The notes under the pieces: model-generated | The model's input: the letters and a program-made list of their open reading frames with translations, nothing else | Told to the model about the DNA's origin: nothing | Databases searched by the model: none | Assembly (NCBI GenBank): GCA_036399695.1 | Contig: DASWMP010000063.1 | Coordinates: 1 to 22,350 of the forward strand | Direction: 5' to 3' | Origin: DASVEE01 sp036399695 | GTDB lineage: Bacteria > Acidobacteriota > Thermoanaerobaculia > Gp7-AA8 | Length of the DNA stretch: 22,350 bases | In this document: piece by piece, positions 1 to 7,900 of the stretch | Numbering within the stretch: the stretch's first letter is position 1 | How the letters are laid out: the number at the start of each line of letters is the position of its first letter | Position numbers and translations under genes: made by a program

Positions 1-195
1 ACGGTTGTCGCTGTTCGAGCGGAGCAGCGTCACCGTCGCGGTAGCCGCGGAAGGCGACGGGTTCACGAGGCGCAGCTCGGTCTTCCAGTTCGTACCGGCG
101 CTGCCGGCCGCGTGCGCGGCCGCCGGCACGATCCAGCGCGCGGCAAAGGCATTGGTGCTGAGGAGAGTGAGGACGAGGACCAGCAGTCGTGACAT
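1..195 (-). CDS. Exported protein of unknown function, N-terminal part only
   Basis: The reading frame starts at an ATG at 195 and runs without a stop for 65 codons to the window edge, so only the N-terminus is present. An AAGGAG Shine-Dalgarno sequence lies about 8 bases before the ATG and supports this start. The first 18 or so residues form a signal peptide: MSRLL, then a Leu/Val-rich core ending in NAFA. The mature part begins with RWIVPAAAHAAG and continues with NWKTELRLVNPS and an alternating Val/Thr/Ala stretch, which suggests a secreted beta-sandwich protein. The product is probably periplasmic or extracellular. I do not recognise a named family and assign no function. Confidence 0.7.
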   Translation of the reverse strand, partial: MSRLLVLVLTLLSTNAFAARWIVPAAAHAAGSAGTNWKTELRLVNPSPSAATATVTLLRSNSDNR

Positions 196-264
196 GGTGG
201 ATAGCTCCTTTTTGGCGTTCCACGACATCGCGCAAAGGGAGCGGAAAACTTGTCAGCGAATCGC

Positions 265-301
265 GTTGTCCGTTGCCCGTTGTCCGTTGTCCGTTGTCCG
301 T
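265..301. repeat. Heptamer array A (GTTGTCC/GTTGCCC units)
   Basis: Five consecutive 7-base units of the type GTTGTCC lie about 65 bp upstream of the exported-protein gene. One unit carries a C variant (GTTGCCC). The array belongs to the same family as those near 4400, 10565, 13595, 16611 and 17321. Just downstream (306-350) is a GCCGGC-rich imperfect palindrome. Confidence 0.8.
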
Positions 302-366
302 GAAAGCGCCGGCTGCCAGCCGGCCGGTACGCCGGCAGCTTGCCGGCGGTTTCGGCGTCAGAACGG

Positions 367-596
367 TCTCGGAGTGCGGTTCTGCCGTCGATGAACCGGC
401 GCCTGCGGGCGCGGACAGACAGGAGTGTCTGTCCCACATTCAGATTCCGCCGAATATCGGGCACCCGCGGGCACGCTGGCATTCAATGTGGGACAGACAC
501 TCTTGTCTGTCTGCGCCCGCAGGCGCCGGTTTCTAGGCCATCAGAGTGTGTGCGCTCCGTTTTGAGACACCCTCCGTTCGCCACCGCACTCCGAGA
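367..596. repeat. Nested palindromic element, about 230 bp
   Basis: Two nested inverted repeats are visible. The outer pair is 14 bp and perfect (TCTCGGAGTGCGGT at 367-380, its complement at 583-596). The inner pair is 47 bp with two mismatches (394-440 and 485-531), with a 44-bp spacer. Each inner arm contains its own hairpin, GACAGACA/TGTCTGTC, with a GGAG or CTCT loop, followed by CCCACATT. The same 29-base unit recurs inside carB at 6393-6540. With array A, this element fills the 196-601 region, where I see no credible gene. Confidence 0.85.
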
Positions 597-601
597 AAGG
601 G

Positions 602-1522
602 CTAATGCACGTGCCCGGCAGCCTCCGTCTCTACTTGCTTGGCCGGCGCGGCACTGCCCGCCACCTTCCCCAGCCCCTCCACCGACGCTGCCCGCCCGGG
701 CGTCCGCGCCAGTGACGCCCGGTACGCGCTCACCGCCTCCGCCGGACGGCCGGCGGCGACGAGCTGCTCGGCCAGCAGTTCCACGGCGGGCTTGGCCAGC
801 ACCGGGGGTCCGAATTCGAGCGGCATCGCCCGCTCCCCCTCCGCCACCTTCTGCAGGATGGCCAGCGCCTCGGCGCGCTTGCCCGCGGCGACGAGTTGCA
901 GCGCCTCGGCTTCCTGCAGCATCACCTCGACCTTCATGCGCGCTGCCGGATTCGCCGATCCTTTCGCGGCAATCTCCGCCAGCACGCTCTCCTTCAGCGC
1001 CGTCAGCCGCCCCCGCGCCCGCCCCAGCGTCTCGGCATTGCCGCCGCGCCACGCGGCCAGCAGGTCGCCATACGCCACCAGGAACCGGGCCGCGTCCATC
1101 TCTGCCCCGGCCGGAATGGCCGCCGCGTCATCGCCCGCCAGCGGCAGCCCCGCTGCCAGGTGGTGCGCGCGCATCTCCGCGTACGCTTCGATCCGGTCGC
1201 GGCGCGTATCCACCGGCCCCGCGGCCACGAACGGCACGACCAGCGCCGACTGGCGGCAGGCCTCCAGCGCCTGCGTCGCATCGTCGTTGCGATGCTGCTG
1301 CAGATATCCATAGTGCAGCCAGAGCGGGTAGTGGCCGCAGTCGGCTCGCGCTTTACCCCGCGCCTCCCGCTGCTTGTTCACGACGTCAATGGCCCGGCGA
1401 TTCGCATCGATCACGTCGTCCCACATGCCCATGGCGATGAAGATGTGCGACGTCATATGCAGCGCGTGGCCCGCGTTGGGCGCCACGCTGCCATACACCC
1501 GCGCCGCGCGCATGCCGAGGGG
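602..1522 (-). CDS. TPR-repeat protein, C-terminal part after a frameshift
   Basis: This frame carries the second half of the protein whose N-terminus is encoded at 1386-2168. It begins in effect at PLGMRAARVYGSVAP and continues with HALHMTSHIFIAMGMWDDV, a motif of a widespread bacterial TPR protein family. Helical repeats rich in Ala, Leu and Glu follow to the TAG at 602-604. The join to the upstream frame needs the loss of one base in the G/C run at 1519-1524. With that repair the gene would encode about 521 residues. No ribosome binding site is visible for independent expression; an ATG at 1513 is in frame, but the homology begins before it. Either the gene is a recent pseudogene or the base is a sequencing error. 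Codon use is intact on both sides, which favours a recent or artefactual event. The molecular function is unknown; TPR folds usually mediate protein-protein contacts. Confidence 0.75.
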   Translation of the reverse strand, partial: PLGMRAARVYGSVAPNAGHALHMTSHIFIAMGMWDDVIDANRRAIDVVNKQREARGKARADCGHYPLWLHYGYLQQHRNDDATQALEACRQSALVVPFVAAGPVDTRRDRIEAYAEMRAHHLAAGLPLAGDDAAAIPAGAEMDAARFLVAYGDLLAAWRGGNAETLGRARGRLTALKESVLAEIAAKGSANPAARMKVEVMLQEAEALQLVAAGKRAEALAILQKVAEGERAMPLEFGPPVLAKPAVELLAEQLVAAGRPAEAVSAYRASLARTPGRAASVEGLGKVAGSAAPAKQVETEAAGHVH

Positions 1523-2168
1523 CCGCGTGGACCGGATCGTCGTACGAGTGGATGAGGTAGTGCAGCACGCCGGGATGACGCGGATGCGACGGCAGCACCT
1601 CCTCGAGCAGCGACGCCGCGCGCATGTAGGTCGCGAAGTCGCGCCCCTCGTGGGCCGTGCCGAGCACTGCCAACGCGTAGAAGGCGGTGGCGTCGACGTC
1701 GTCCGGATACTTCGCATGCAGCTTCGCCATGGCCTCCGTGTACAGGAAGTCGCGATCGTTCTTCGACCCGTCGCCGTACAGCACATCGAGCGTGCGCAGG
1801 TAATCAGGCTCACGCTCCGTCTTCGCCTTGCCGTAGCGCTCCGCCGGCGTCGCGCCGAGGCGGGCCAGCGCCGCACGTGCCGCCACGGCGTCCTGCTGGA
1901 ACCAGATGGGATGCGTGTACGTCATCGCCTCCCCCCAGTACGCCATCGCGAAGCCCGGGTCCGTCTTCTGCGCCTCGCGGAAAGCCTCGGCCGCGAACGG
2001 ATACTCGAAGTTGTGCAGCAGCGCGAGCCCGCGGCGGAACGCCGGCTGCGCCGCCTCCGCACCCGAGTTCGCGAACGTCACCTCACCCACGTCGTTCACG
2101 CTCTGCGCAAACGAAGGAACGGCGGCGAGCAACAGGAGGAGCAGCAGCAGCAACAAGCGTGAACGCAT
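1386..2168 (-). CDS. Secreted TPR-repeat protein, N-terminal part, frameshifted
   Basis: The ATG at 2168 begins a clear signal peptide: MRSR, ten leucines, then AAVPSFA before the mature QSVND. TPR-like helices follow (AFRRGLALLHNFEYPFAAEAF, FAMAYWGEAM, ATAFYALAVLGTAHEG). The true sequence holds to YLIHSYDDPVHA, about residue 215. After that the frame reads Arg/His-rich nonsense to a stop at 1386, while the expected continuation is in the adjacent frame (602-1522). No Shine-Dalgarno sequence is present. Instead TATGAT ends 6 bases before the ATG, so the mRNA may be leaderless. The gene is divergent from the sigma factor gene at 2299. I infer an exported protein-interaction module with no known substrate. 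Confidence 0.8.
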   Translation of the reverse strand: MRSRLLLLLLLLLLAAVPSFAQSVNDVGEVTFANSGAEAAQPAFRRGLALLHNFEYPFAAEAFREAQKTDPGFAMAYWGEAMTYTHPIWFQQDAVAARAALARLGATPAERYGKAKTEREPDYLRTLDVLYGDGSKNDRDFLYTEAMAKLHAKYPDDVDATAFYALAVLGTAHEGRDFATYMRAASLLEEVLPSHPRHPGVLHYLIHSYDDPVHAAPRHARGAGVWQRGAQRGPRAAYDVAHLHRHGHVGRRDRCESPGH

Positions 2169-2174
2169 CCCGCG

Positions 2175-2180
2175 ATCATA
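2175..2180 (-). promoter_or_regulatory. -10 element of a probable leaderless promoter for the TPR gene
   Basis: TATGAT on the minus strand ends 6 bases before the ATG at 2168. That spacing places the transcription start at or next to the start codon. I see no convincing -35 box. The same hexamer and spacing occur before purS. Confidence 0.5.
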
Positions 2181-2298
2181 CCGGGTCGATCCCCGGCCGC
2201 GCTGTCGACAACGCGCGGCTCACCGTCACCGCACTCGGATATCGGATTCGCCCCCTCACCTGCCACAATCTCTCCACTACCGTGTCTCCTTTTGCGGG

Positions 2299-2868
2299 AT
2301 GAGCACCGATGACGCGCGCTTCGAAGCGCTGTTCGCAAAGTACGGCAAGCGCCTGGCCGGCCGCCTCAGGGCTGCCGGATGGCCCGAGCAGGAGGCCGAG
2401 GACGCCGCCCAGGAAGGACTCATCGAGACCTGGAAGCGCCTCGATACCATCGCACCCGGCGCGGAGTGGGCGTACATGCTCACCGCCGCGAGGAGCCGTG
2501 CCAGCAATGCGCAGCGCAAGCTCGCGACGAAGAAACGCAGCGACAAGGACGTCTCGCCCAAAGACCTCGAACCGCCACCCCCTCCGTCGGCCGAAGCCGC
2601 GCTCATCGAAGAACAGGAGCGCGCCGCCTTCAACGCTGCATTTCTCGCCGCCTTCGGGGAGTTACCCCTGGAGACGCAGCTCTGCATCACGCTGAGGCGG
2701 CGAGGCTTCAGTAACAACGAAGTCGCGGAGAAACTCGACACGACCATGCTGTCCGTGCAATCACGATTGAAACGTGCCGCGAAACACTTCCGCGAGCGGA
2801 TCGCCAACCCGCCGCGAGGACTCGACTGGCTGGACCAGACCGGAGACGACGATGACGACGCCGAATGA
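2299..2868 (+). CDS. RNA polymerase sigma-70 family factor, ECF-like
   Basis: This 189-residue protein has the two-domain layout of extracytoplasmic-function sigma factors. Region 2 covers about residues 8-75 (FEALFAKYGKRL, then EQEAEDAAQEGLIETWKRL, which would bind core polymerase and the -10 element). Region 4 covers about 118-168 (ELPLETQLCITLRRRGFSNNEVAEKL, then SVQSRLKRAAKHF as the -35-recognition helix). The linker (76-105) is basic and then proline-rich. The C-terminus is very acidic (GDDDDDAE). The ATG at 2299 is the first in-frame start that begins the conserved domain. The gene overlaps the next one by 17 bp, which points to co-expression with a membrane partner that probably controls it. 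The regulon is unknown. Confidence 0.85.
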   Translation: MSTDDARFEALFAKYGKRLAGRLRAAGWPEQEAEDAAQEGLIETWKRLDTIAPGAEWAYMLTAARSRASNAQRKLATKKRSDKDVSPKDLEPPPPPSAEAALIEEQERAAFNAAFLAAFGELPLETQLCITLRRRGFSNNEVAEKLDTTMLSVQSRLKRAAKHFRERIANPPRGLDWLDQTGDDDDDAE

Positions 2869-3586
2869 TTGGGATGCAGCGCTCGACGCGGCCATCGCCG
2901 CCGAACGCGAACGCCTCGGCGGCCCCCCTTCCCCCGAGGAGGTCGTCGCGTACACCCGCGGAGAGCTCTCCGAACCCGACCGCGCACGCGTGCGAGCCCT
3001 GCTCGTCTACTACCCCGAGCTCTCCGAGCTCCTCGATGAAGTCCCGTCCGAGGCAGCCCGCAGCACGCCACCGGCTGTCATCGCCGGCGAAACCACGCTC
3101 GCCGCCCCAACGCCGATCGTCCGCGGGTGGCTGCGCAGTTCCCTTTCCATCGCCGCGACCGCCGTGCTGATCCCGGCGCTGACCGTGGCCCTCGTCGCAT
3201 CCCGCTGGCAACTCTCGCAGCAAATCCGCGCGGGCGCCGAGCCCTACGTTCACCAGACGCGCCACCAGCTCGACGCTTTCCGCACCCGCGGCGGCGCCCG
3301 CCCCTACCCGCTCCCCGCCGGCGAAACGCACTACCTCCTCGTCGCGCCTCTCCCCGGCGCGGCGGAGTACCCCGCCTACCGCCTGACCATCACGGACGTC
3401 ACGGGCCGCACGCCGAAAATCGTCTGGACGTCCGAGGGCGTGCAACCGATCCGGAAAGCATTCGAGCTCTCCGTCCCCGCCCGCTTCCTCCGCCCCGGCC
3501 AGTACCGTCTCGAGATCCACGGCCCGCCGGGCGCACCGGCCGCGCCAGTCGACAGTTTCCTCTTCACCATGCCGGAACGGCAGTGA
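2852..3586 (+). CDS. Single-pass membrane protein, putative anti-sigma factor lacking zinc ligands
   Basis: The ATG at 2852 lies inside the end of the sigma gene and gives 244 residues. Residues 27-63 (SPEEVVAYTRGELSEPDRARVRALL, then YYPELSELL) follow the pattern of zinc-binding anti-sigma domains. However, the expected His and Cys-x-x-Cys positions read Leu, Tyr and Leu, so zinc cannot be bound in the usual way. A transmembrane helix spans about 96-117 (SLSIAATAVLIPALTVALVA). The remaining 125 residues form a probable periplasmic beta domain ending in RPGQYRLEIHG and DSFLFTMPERQ. Overlap with the sigma gene and the topology support an anti-sigma or sensor role by inference; sequence alone does not prove it. 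Confidence 0.7.
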   Translation: MTTPNDWDAALDAAIAAERERLGGPPSPEEVVAYTRGELSEPDRARVRALLVYYPELSELLDEVPSEAARSTPPAVIAGETTLAAPTPIVRGWLRSSLSIAATAVLIPALTVALVASRWQLSQQIRAGAEPYVHQTRHQLDAFRTRGGARPYPLPAGETHYLLVAPLPGAAEYPAYRLTITDVTGRTPKIVWTSEGVQPIRKAFELSVPARFLRPGQYRLEIHGPPGAPAAPVDSFLFTMPERQ

Positions 3587-3667
3587 AGAGGGGCTACTTC
3601 GCGCGCGCCCAGGCGGCGACGGGACCGACCCACTCCCGCAGCGGACGATAGAGGAAGCCGTGGCGGA

Positions 3668-3814
3668 GGCCTGCGCTACCCAGTTCCTGATGGCCTGCGC
3701 CGACGGCTCGAACTGCTTGGCCAAGTCCTCGGGCGAGTGTCCCCCGCGCACGAGCGCTACGAGCTTCTGCTGGAACTCTTCCCCATACGTTGTGGCATCG
3801 TGGTCCTCCCTCAT
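3668..3814 (-). pseudogene. IS3-type transposase OrfA, truncated remnant
   Basis: From an ATG at 3814 the minus strand encodes about 49 residues matching the N-terminal helix-turn-helix of IS3-family OrfA: TTYGEEFQQKLVALVRGG, HSPEDLAKQFEPSAQAIRNW. Similarity stops after NWVAQA near 3668, where a full OrfA would continue for another 40-50 residues and be followed by OrfB. Upstream, GTTGACCCGATTTCGTGGAC at 3825-3844 looks like the terminal inverted repeat of such an element, which would place the old IS end near 3848. The catalytic domain is absent, so the remnant cannot transpose. Between 3594 and 3668 another minus frame reads LRHGFLYRPLREWVGPVA and a stop; it could be the tail of a gene cut by the insertion, but I do not recognise it. 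Confidence 0.7.
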
Positions 3815-3858
3815 CTTCAGGTGTCCACGAAATCGGGTCAACTCCACCTGCGCTCGAC

Positions 3859-4371
3859 CTACTTCACCATGTTCTTCAACCGGGTCAGGAGGTCGCTGCC
3901 CACCAGGTTGTCGGCGGCGTCGAGGACGCGGCGGATCATGTGGAGGACGTCTTCGTCACCGCTCCAGTGTTCGCGGAGGACCTCGACGTCGGTGTCGCCG
4001 ATCATGCGGTTCAGCATGTAGACGGCGAAGACGAGGTCGTCGAGGTAGCCGATGGGGCCGACGAAGCCTTCGGGGATGATGTCGAAGGGGAAGAAGTAGT
4101 AGGCGATGCCGCTGCCGAGGAGCATCTTGTTCTTGCCGTTGACGCGGGGGTCGTTGACCAGGCGCCAGAGGAGCATGAACGTGTCGGGGACGAGGAGCAG
4201 ATAGTCGCCCGTCTTCTCGAGCGCGCCCCCTTTCCCTTCGAGATAGCGGCGGATGCTGTCGCGGATGCGGTCGTAGAAGCGCTGCGCGCGGTCCTGGCTG
4301 ACCGGTTCGGCCATGGCAGCGGTGTCGGAGAAGTCGTTGGGGGTTTCGGGTGTGTCAGGGGTGGTGGACAT
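3859..4371 (-). CDS. DUF1232 (YkvA-type) small membrane-associated protein
   Basis: The product is 170 residues. The N-terminal 25 residues are rich in Thr, Pro and Asp and probably disordered. The DUF1232 signature lies at about 78-120: VNGKNKMLLGSGIAYYFFPF, then DIIPEGFVGPIGYLDDLVFA, with the characteristic FPxDIIPE and GYLDD motifs around a hydrophobic hairpin. The ATG at 4371 has GGAGG seven bases upstream. Proteins of this family are usually small and membrane-associated, and no biochemical activity is established. The C-terminal 45 residues are helical and end in LLTRLKNMVK. The IS3 remnant lies downstream and a heptamer repeat upstream. Confidence 0.85.
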   Translation of the reverse strand: MSTTPDTPETPNDFSDTAAMAEPVSQDRAQRFYDRIRDSIRRYLEGKGGALEKTGDYLLLVPDTFMLLWRLVNDPRVNGKNKMLLGSGIAYYFFPFDIIPEGFVGPIGYLDDLVFAVYMLNRMIGDTDVEVLREHWSGDEDVLHMIRRVLDAADNLVGSDLLTRLKNMVK

Positions 4372-4399
4372 TGGTTTACCTCCGGGCGAACTTGTTTCT

Positions 4400-4480
4400 G
4401 GTTGTTGGTTTTTAGGGCTGCGCTACACGGAGAGCGTCGTAAAGCGCAGCACCAAAAACCAAAAACCGAAAACCAAAAAC
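4400..4480. repeat. Inverted heptamer repeat B
   Basis: GGTTGTT and GGTTTTT units at 4400-4413 face CCAAAAA/CCGAAAA units at 4452-4480. The inner borders carry GCTGCGCT and its complement AGCGCAGC. The whole can fold into one long hairpin between two minus-strand genes and begins 9 bases after the stop of the gene at 4489. Confidence 0.8.
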
Positions 4481-4488
4481 GCCTCTTC

Positions 4489-4944
4489 TCACACAGGCAT
4501 ATCCGCTCCCCCTCTCCCCAGGGTCACGGCCAGACCTCCGTCGATGATCCAGACCTTCTGGATGTCGGCGGTGACGAAGGAGGGCAAGAAGCGGTCCAGG
4601 GGGAGGACGAAGGTGGCGGGCTCCTGGTACTGGACGACGTCCTTCGGGATCTGTTCCTTGAGGAGGTCGAGGAGGATGGTGGGGATGGGGAACTTGCCGG
4701 CGTTGATTTTGGCCAGGGGGACGTAGACGGTGGTGCCGCGGGCGTAGATGTGGCGGACCTCCACGGTGAAGGGCACGAGGATGAATTTGCGGATCGCGCC
4801 GGTGACGAGAATCAGGCCGTTCTCGAAGGCGATGTCGAGCTTTTCGATCGGCGGTTTGCCGAGGATCATGGCCTTCGCCTGCTCGGCGATCTTGGCGCCG
4901 TCGACGCGGACTTCGATCGAGTCCCATTCGATGAACTTTTTCAT
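4489..4944 (-). CDS. Conserved hypothetical protein, beta-rich, 151 aa
   Basis: The frame from ATG 4944 encodes MKKFIEWDSIEVRVDGAKIA and continues with regular alternating hydrophobic strands (KLDIAFENGLILVTGAIRKF, VEVRHIYARGTTVYVPLAKI). It ends with a hydrophobic segment (DIQKVWIIDGGLAVTLG). There is no signal peptide or transmembrane helix. The spacing suggests a cytoplasmic or peripherally attached beta-rich domain, possibly lipid-binding, but I do not recognise the family. Only 23 bp separate its start from the divergent carB start. GATAAT on the minus strand (4957-4962) overlaps the carB -10 and could be its own -10 element. Confidence 0.75.
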   Translation of the reverse strand: MKKFIEWDSIEVRVDGAKIAEQAKAMILGKPPIEKLDIAFENGLILVTGAIRKFILVPFTVEVRHIYARGTTVYVPLAKINAGKFPIPTILLDLLKEQIPKDVVQYQEPATFVLPLDRFLPSFVTADIQKVWIIDGGLAVTLGRGGADMPV

Positions 4945-4954
4945 CTGCTCACTG

Positions 4955-4960
4955 TATTAT
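4955..4960 (+). promoter_or_regulatory. -10 element, probable leaderless promoter of carB
   Basis: TATTAT ends seven bases before the GTG start of carB, and no Shine-Dalgarno sequence is present. On the other strand the overlapping GATAAT (4957-4962) would serve the divergent gene, so the two promoters appear to share their -10 bases and could compete for polymerase. Confidence 0.45.
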
Positions 4961-4967
4961 CCGCGCC

Positions 4968-7900
4968 GTGCCGAAAAGGACCGATCTCAAATCCATCCTC
5001 ATCATCGGTTCCGGCCCCATCGTCATCGGACAGGCAGTCGAATTCGACTACTCCGGAACCCAGGCCTGCAAAGCGCTGAAGGACGAGGGCTACCGGATCA
5101 TCCTGGTCAATTCGAACCCCGCGACCATCATGACCGATCCGGAGTTCGCCGACCGGACGTACATCGAGCCGCTCACGCCGGAATCGCTCGAAAAGATCAT
5201 CGCCCGCGAAAAGCCTGACGCCGTCCTGCCGACCGTCGGCGGGCAGACCGGCATCAACCTGGCGATGGCGCTGTACGAGAACGGCGCGCTGGAACGGCAC
5301 GGCGTGGAGCTGATCGGGGCGAATTACAACGCCATCAAGACGGCGGAAGACCGGCAGCTCTTCAAGGAGACGATGGAGCGGATCGGCGTCGAGGTGGCGA
5401 AGTCGCGCCACTGCGGCAACGTGCCGGATGCCGAGGAGTTCGCGGCCAGCGCCGGGTACCCGCTGGTCATCCGGCCCTCGTTCACGCTCGGCGGCTCGGG
5501 CGGCGGGATCGCCTACAACGTCGAGGAGCTGCGGTCGATCGTCGGCCGCGGCATCGAGCTCTCCCCCGTCGGCCACGTCCTCGTCGAGGAGTCGGTGATC
5601 GGCTGGAAGGAGTTCGAGCTCGAGGTCATGCGCGACTGCGCGGACAACGTGATCATCGTCTGCTCGATCGAGAACTTCGACGCGATGGGCGTGCACACGG
5701 GCGACTCCATCACGGTCGCGCCGCAGCAGACGCTGACGAACGACCAGTACCAGGAGATGCGCGACGAGGCCAAGCGCATCATCCGGGCCATCGGCGTGGA
5801 GACGGGCGGCTCGAACATCCAGTTCGCCGTCGATCCGAAGACCGGCCGCCGCCTGGCCATCGAGATGAACCCGCGCGTCTCGCGGTCGTCGGCGCTGGCG
5901 TCGAAGGCCACGGGCTTCCCGATCGCGAAGTTCGCGGCGAAGCTGGCGGCCGGCTTCACGCTGGACGAGATCCCGAACGACATCACGAAGATGACGCCGG
6001 CGTCGTTCGAGCCGTCGATCGATTACGTGGTGGTGAAGATCCCCCGTTTCTCGTTCGAGAAGTTCCCGAACACGCCACAGCTCCTCAGTTTCTCGATGCA
6101 GTCGGTGGGCGAAGCGATGGCCATCGGCCGCACGTTCACCGAGGCGCTGCAGAAGGGGCTGCGGTCGCTGGAGATCGGCGTGGCGGGCCTGGAGACGCGT
6201 AACACCCCGAAGGAAAAGCTGCACGAGATGCTGCGCACGCCGACCCCGGACCGCATCTTCGCGGTAGGCGACGCGCTGCGCGCGGGCATGACGATCGACG
6301 AGATCTACGCGCTGTCGCATATCGATCCCTGGTTTCTGCGGGAGATGCGGAAGATCGTGGAGCTGGAGAAGGCGGTGCTCCGTGGCACGGGAGGACAGAC
6401 AGGAGTGTCTGTCCCACATTCCAACGCTGGAGTGCCGGTCCCGCACCCGGAGACATCCGGACAGACTGGAGTGCCGGTCCCACATTCAGTGCCGGTCCTG
6501 CAGCCGGAAGACAATGTGGGCCAGACACTCTTGTCTGGCGGTGCACCAGCGAGGCTGGCTACCGCGCAGTTCCGTGAGCTCAAGCGCCACGGGTTCTCGG
6601 ACCGGCAGTTGGCGAAGCTGACGAATCGGTCGGAGCAGGAGATTCGCGAGGCTCGCCACGCGGCGGGACTGCGGCCGGTGTACAAGCGCGTCGACACCTG
6701 CGCGGCGGAGTTCGAGGCGACGACGCCTTATCTCTACTCGACCTACGAGCAGGAGAACGAGGCCGCGCCGACGGACCGGCGCAAGGTGATCATCCTCGGC
6801 TCGGGGCCGAACCGCATCGGGCAGGGGATCGAGTTCGATACCTGTTGCGTGCACGCGTCGTTCGCGCTGCGCGAAGCGGGCTTCGAAACGATCATGATCA
6901 ACTGCAATCCGGAGACGGTGTCGACGGATTACGACACGTCGGACCGCCTCTACTTCGAGCCGCTCACGCTGGAAGACGTGCTCGAGATCGTCGACCTCGA
7001 AAAGCCCGAAGGGGTGATCGTGCAGTTCGGCGGACAGACGCCGCTGAAGCTCGCGAAAGCGCTGCAGGACGCAGGCGTCCCGATGTGGGGGACGTCCGTC
7101 GATTCGATCGACATCGCCGAAGACCGGGAACGCTTCGGCGCGCTCGTGCGCGAGCACAACATCCTCGTGCCGGCGAACGGCACGGCGGTCACGGAGTCCG
7201 AAGCGCTCGAAGTGGCGAACCGCATCGGTTACCCCGTGATCGTCCGCCCCTCCTACGTCCTCGGCGGACGGGCGATGGCCATCGTGTACGACGACGAAGC
7301 GCTCCGCGGCTACATGGCCCGCGCCGTCGAAGCGGCCCCCGGCCACCCGATCCTGATCGACCGCTTCCTCGAAGACGCGATCGAGATCGACGTGGACGCG
7401 ATCTCGGACGGCACGGACGTGGTCGTGGCCGGGGTCATGGAGCACATCGAGCTGGCCGGCATCCACTCGGGCGACTCGACGACGATCATCCCGCCGTACA
7501 TCATCGGCGCACGCGAACAGGACCGCATCCGCCGCCGCACGGTGGAGCTGGCGAAAGCGCTGAACGTGATCGGCCTGATGAACGTGCAGTACGCGATCTT
7601 CCAGGGGGATCTCTACGTCCTGGAAGTGAATCCCCGCGCCTCCCGCACGATCCCGTACGTCTCGAAAGCGACGGGCGTGTCGTTCGCCAAGATCGCCGCC
7701 CGCGCGATGGCCGGCCAATCACTCCGCGACCAAGGCCTCACGGCCGAGCCGCGCGTGCACGGCTATTTCGTGAAAGCCCCGGTCTTCCCCTTCAATCGCT
7801 TCCCCCGCGAGGACACGCTCCTCGGCCCGGAAATGAAATCAACCGGCGAGGTGATGGGCTCTTCCCCGCAGTTCGGCGAGGCGTACGCGAAAGCGCTGCT

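Noticed and set aside
340..1440. Plus-strand frame across the repeats and opposite the TPR gene
   Set aside because: It is Pro/Arg/Ala-rich, runs through palindromic repeats and lies opposite real TPR coding sequence.
4941..6485. Long open frame on the minus strand opposite carB (and another at 6486-7718)
   Set aside because: The translations are Arg/Asp/His-rich with no domain, and the plus strand encodes an unmistakable CarB. Open antisense frames are expected at this GC content.
6391..6546. The carB repeat as an intein or a recent IS insertion
   Set aside because: It has no intein motifs or transposase and is only about 160 bp; the units match a small palindromic repeat.
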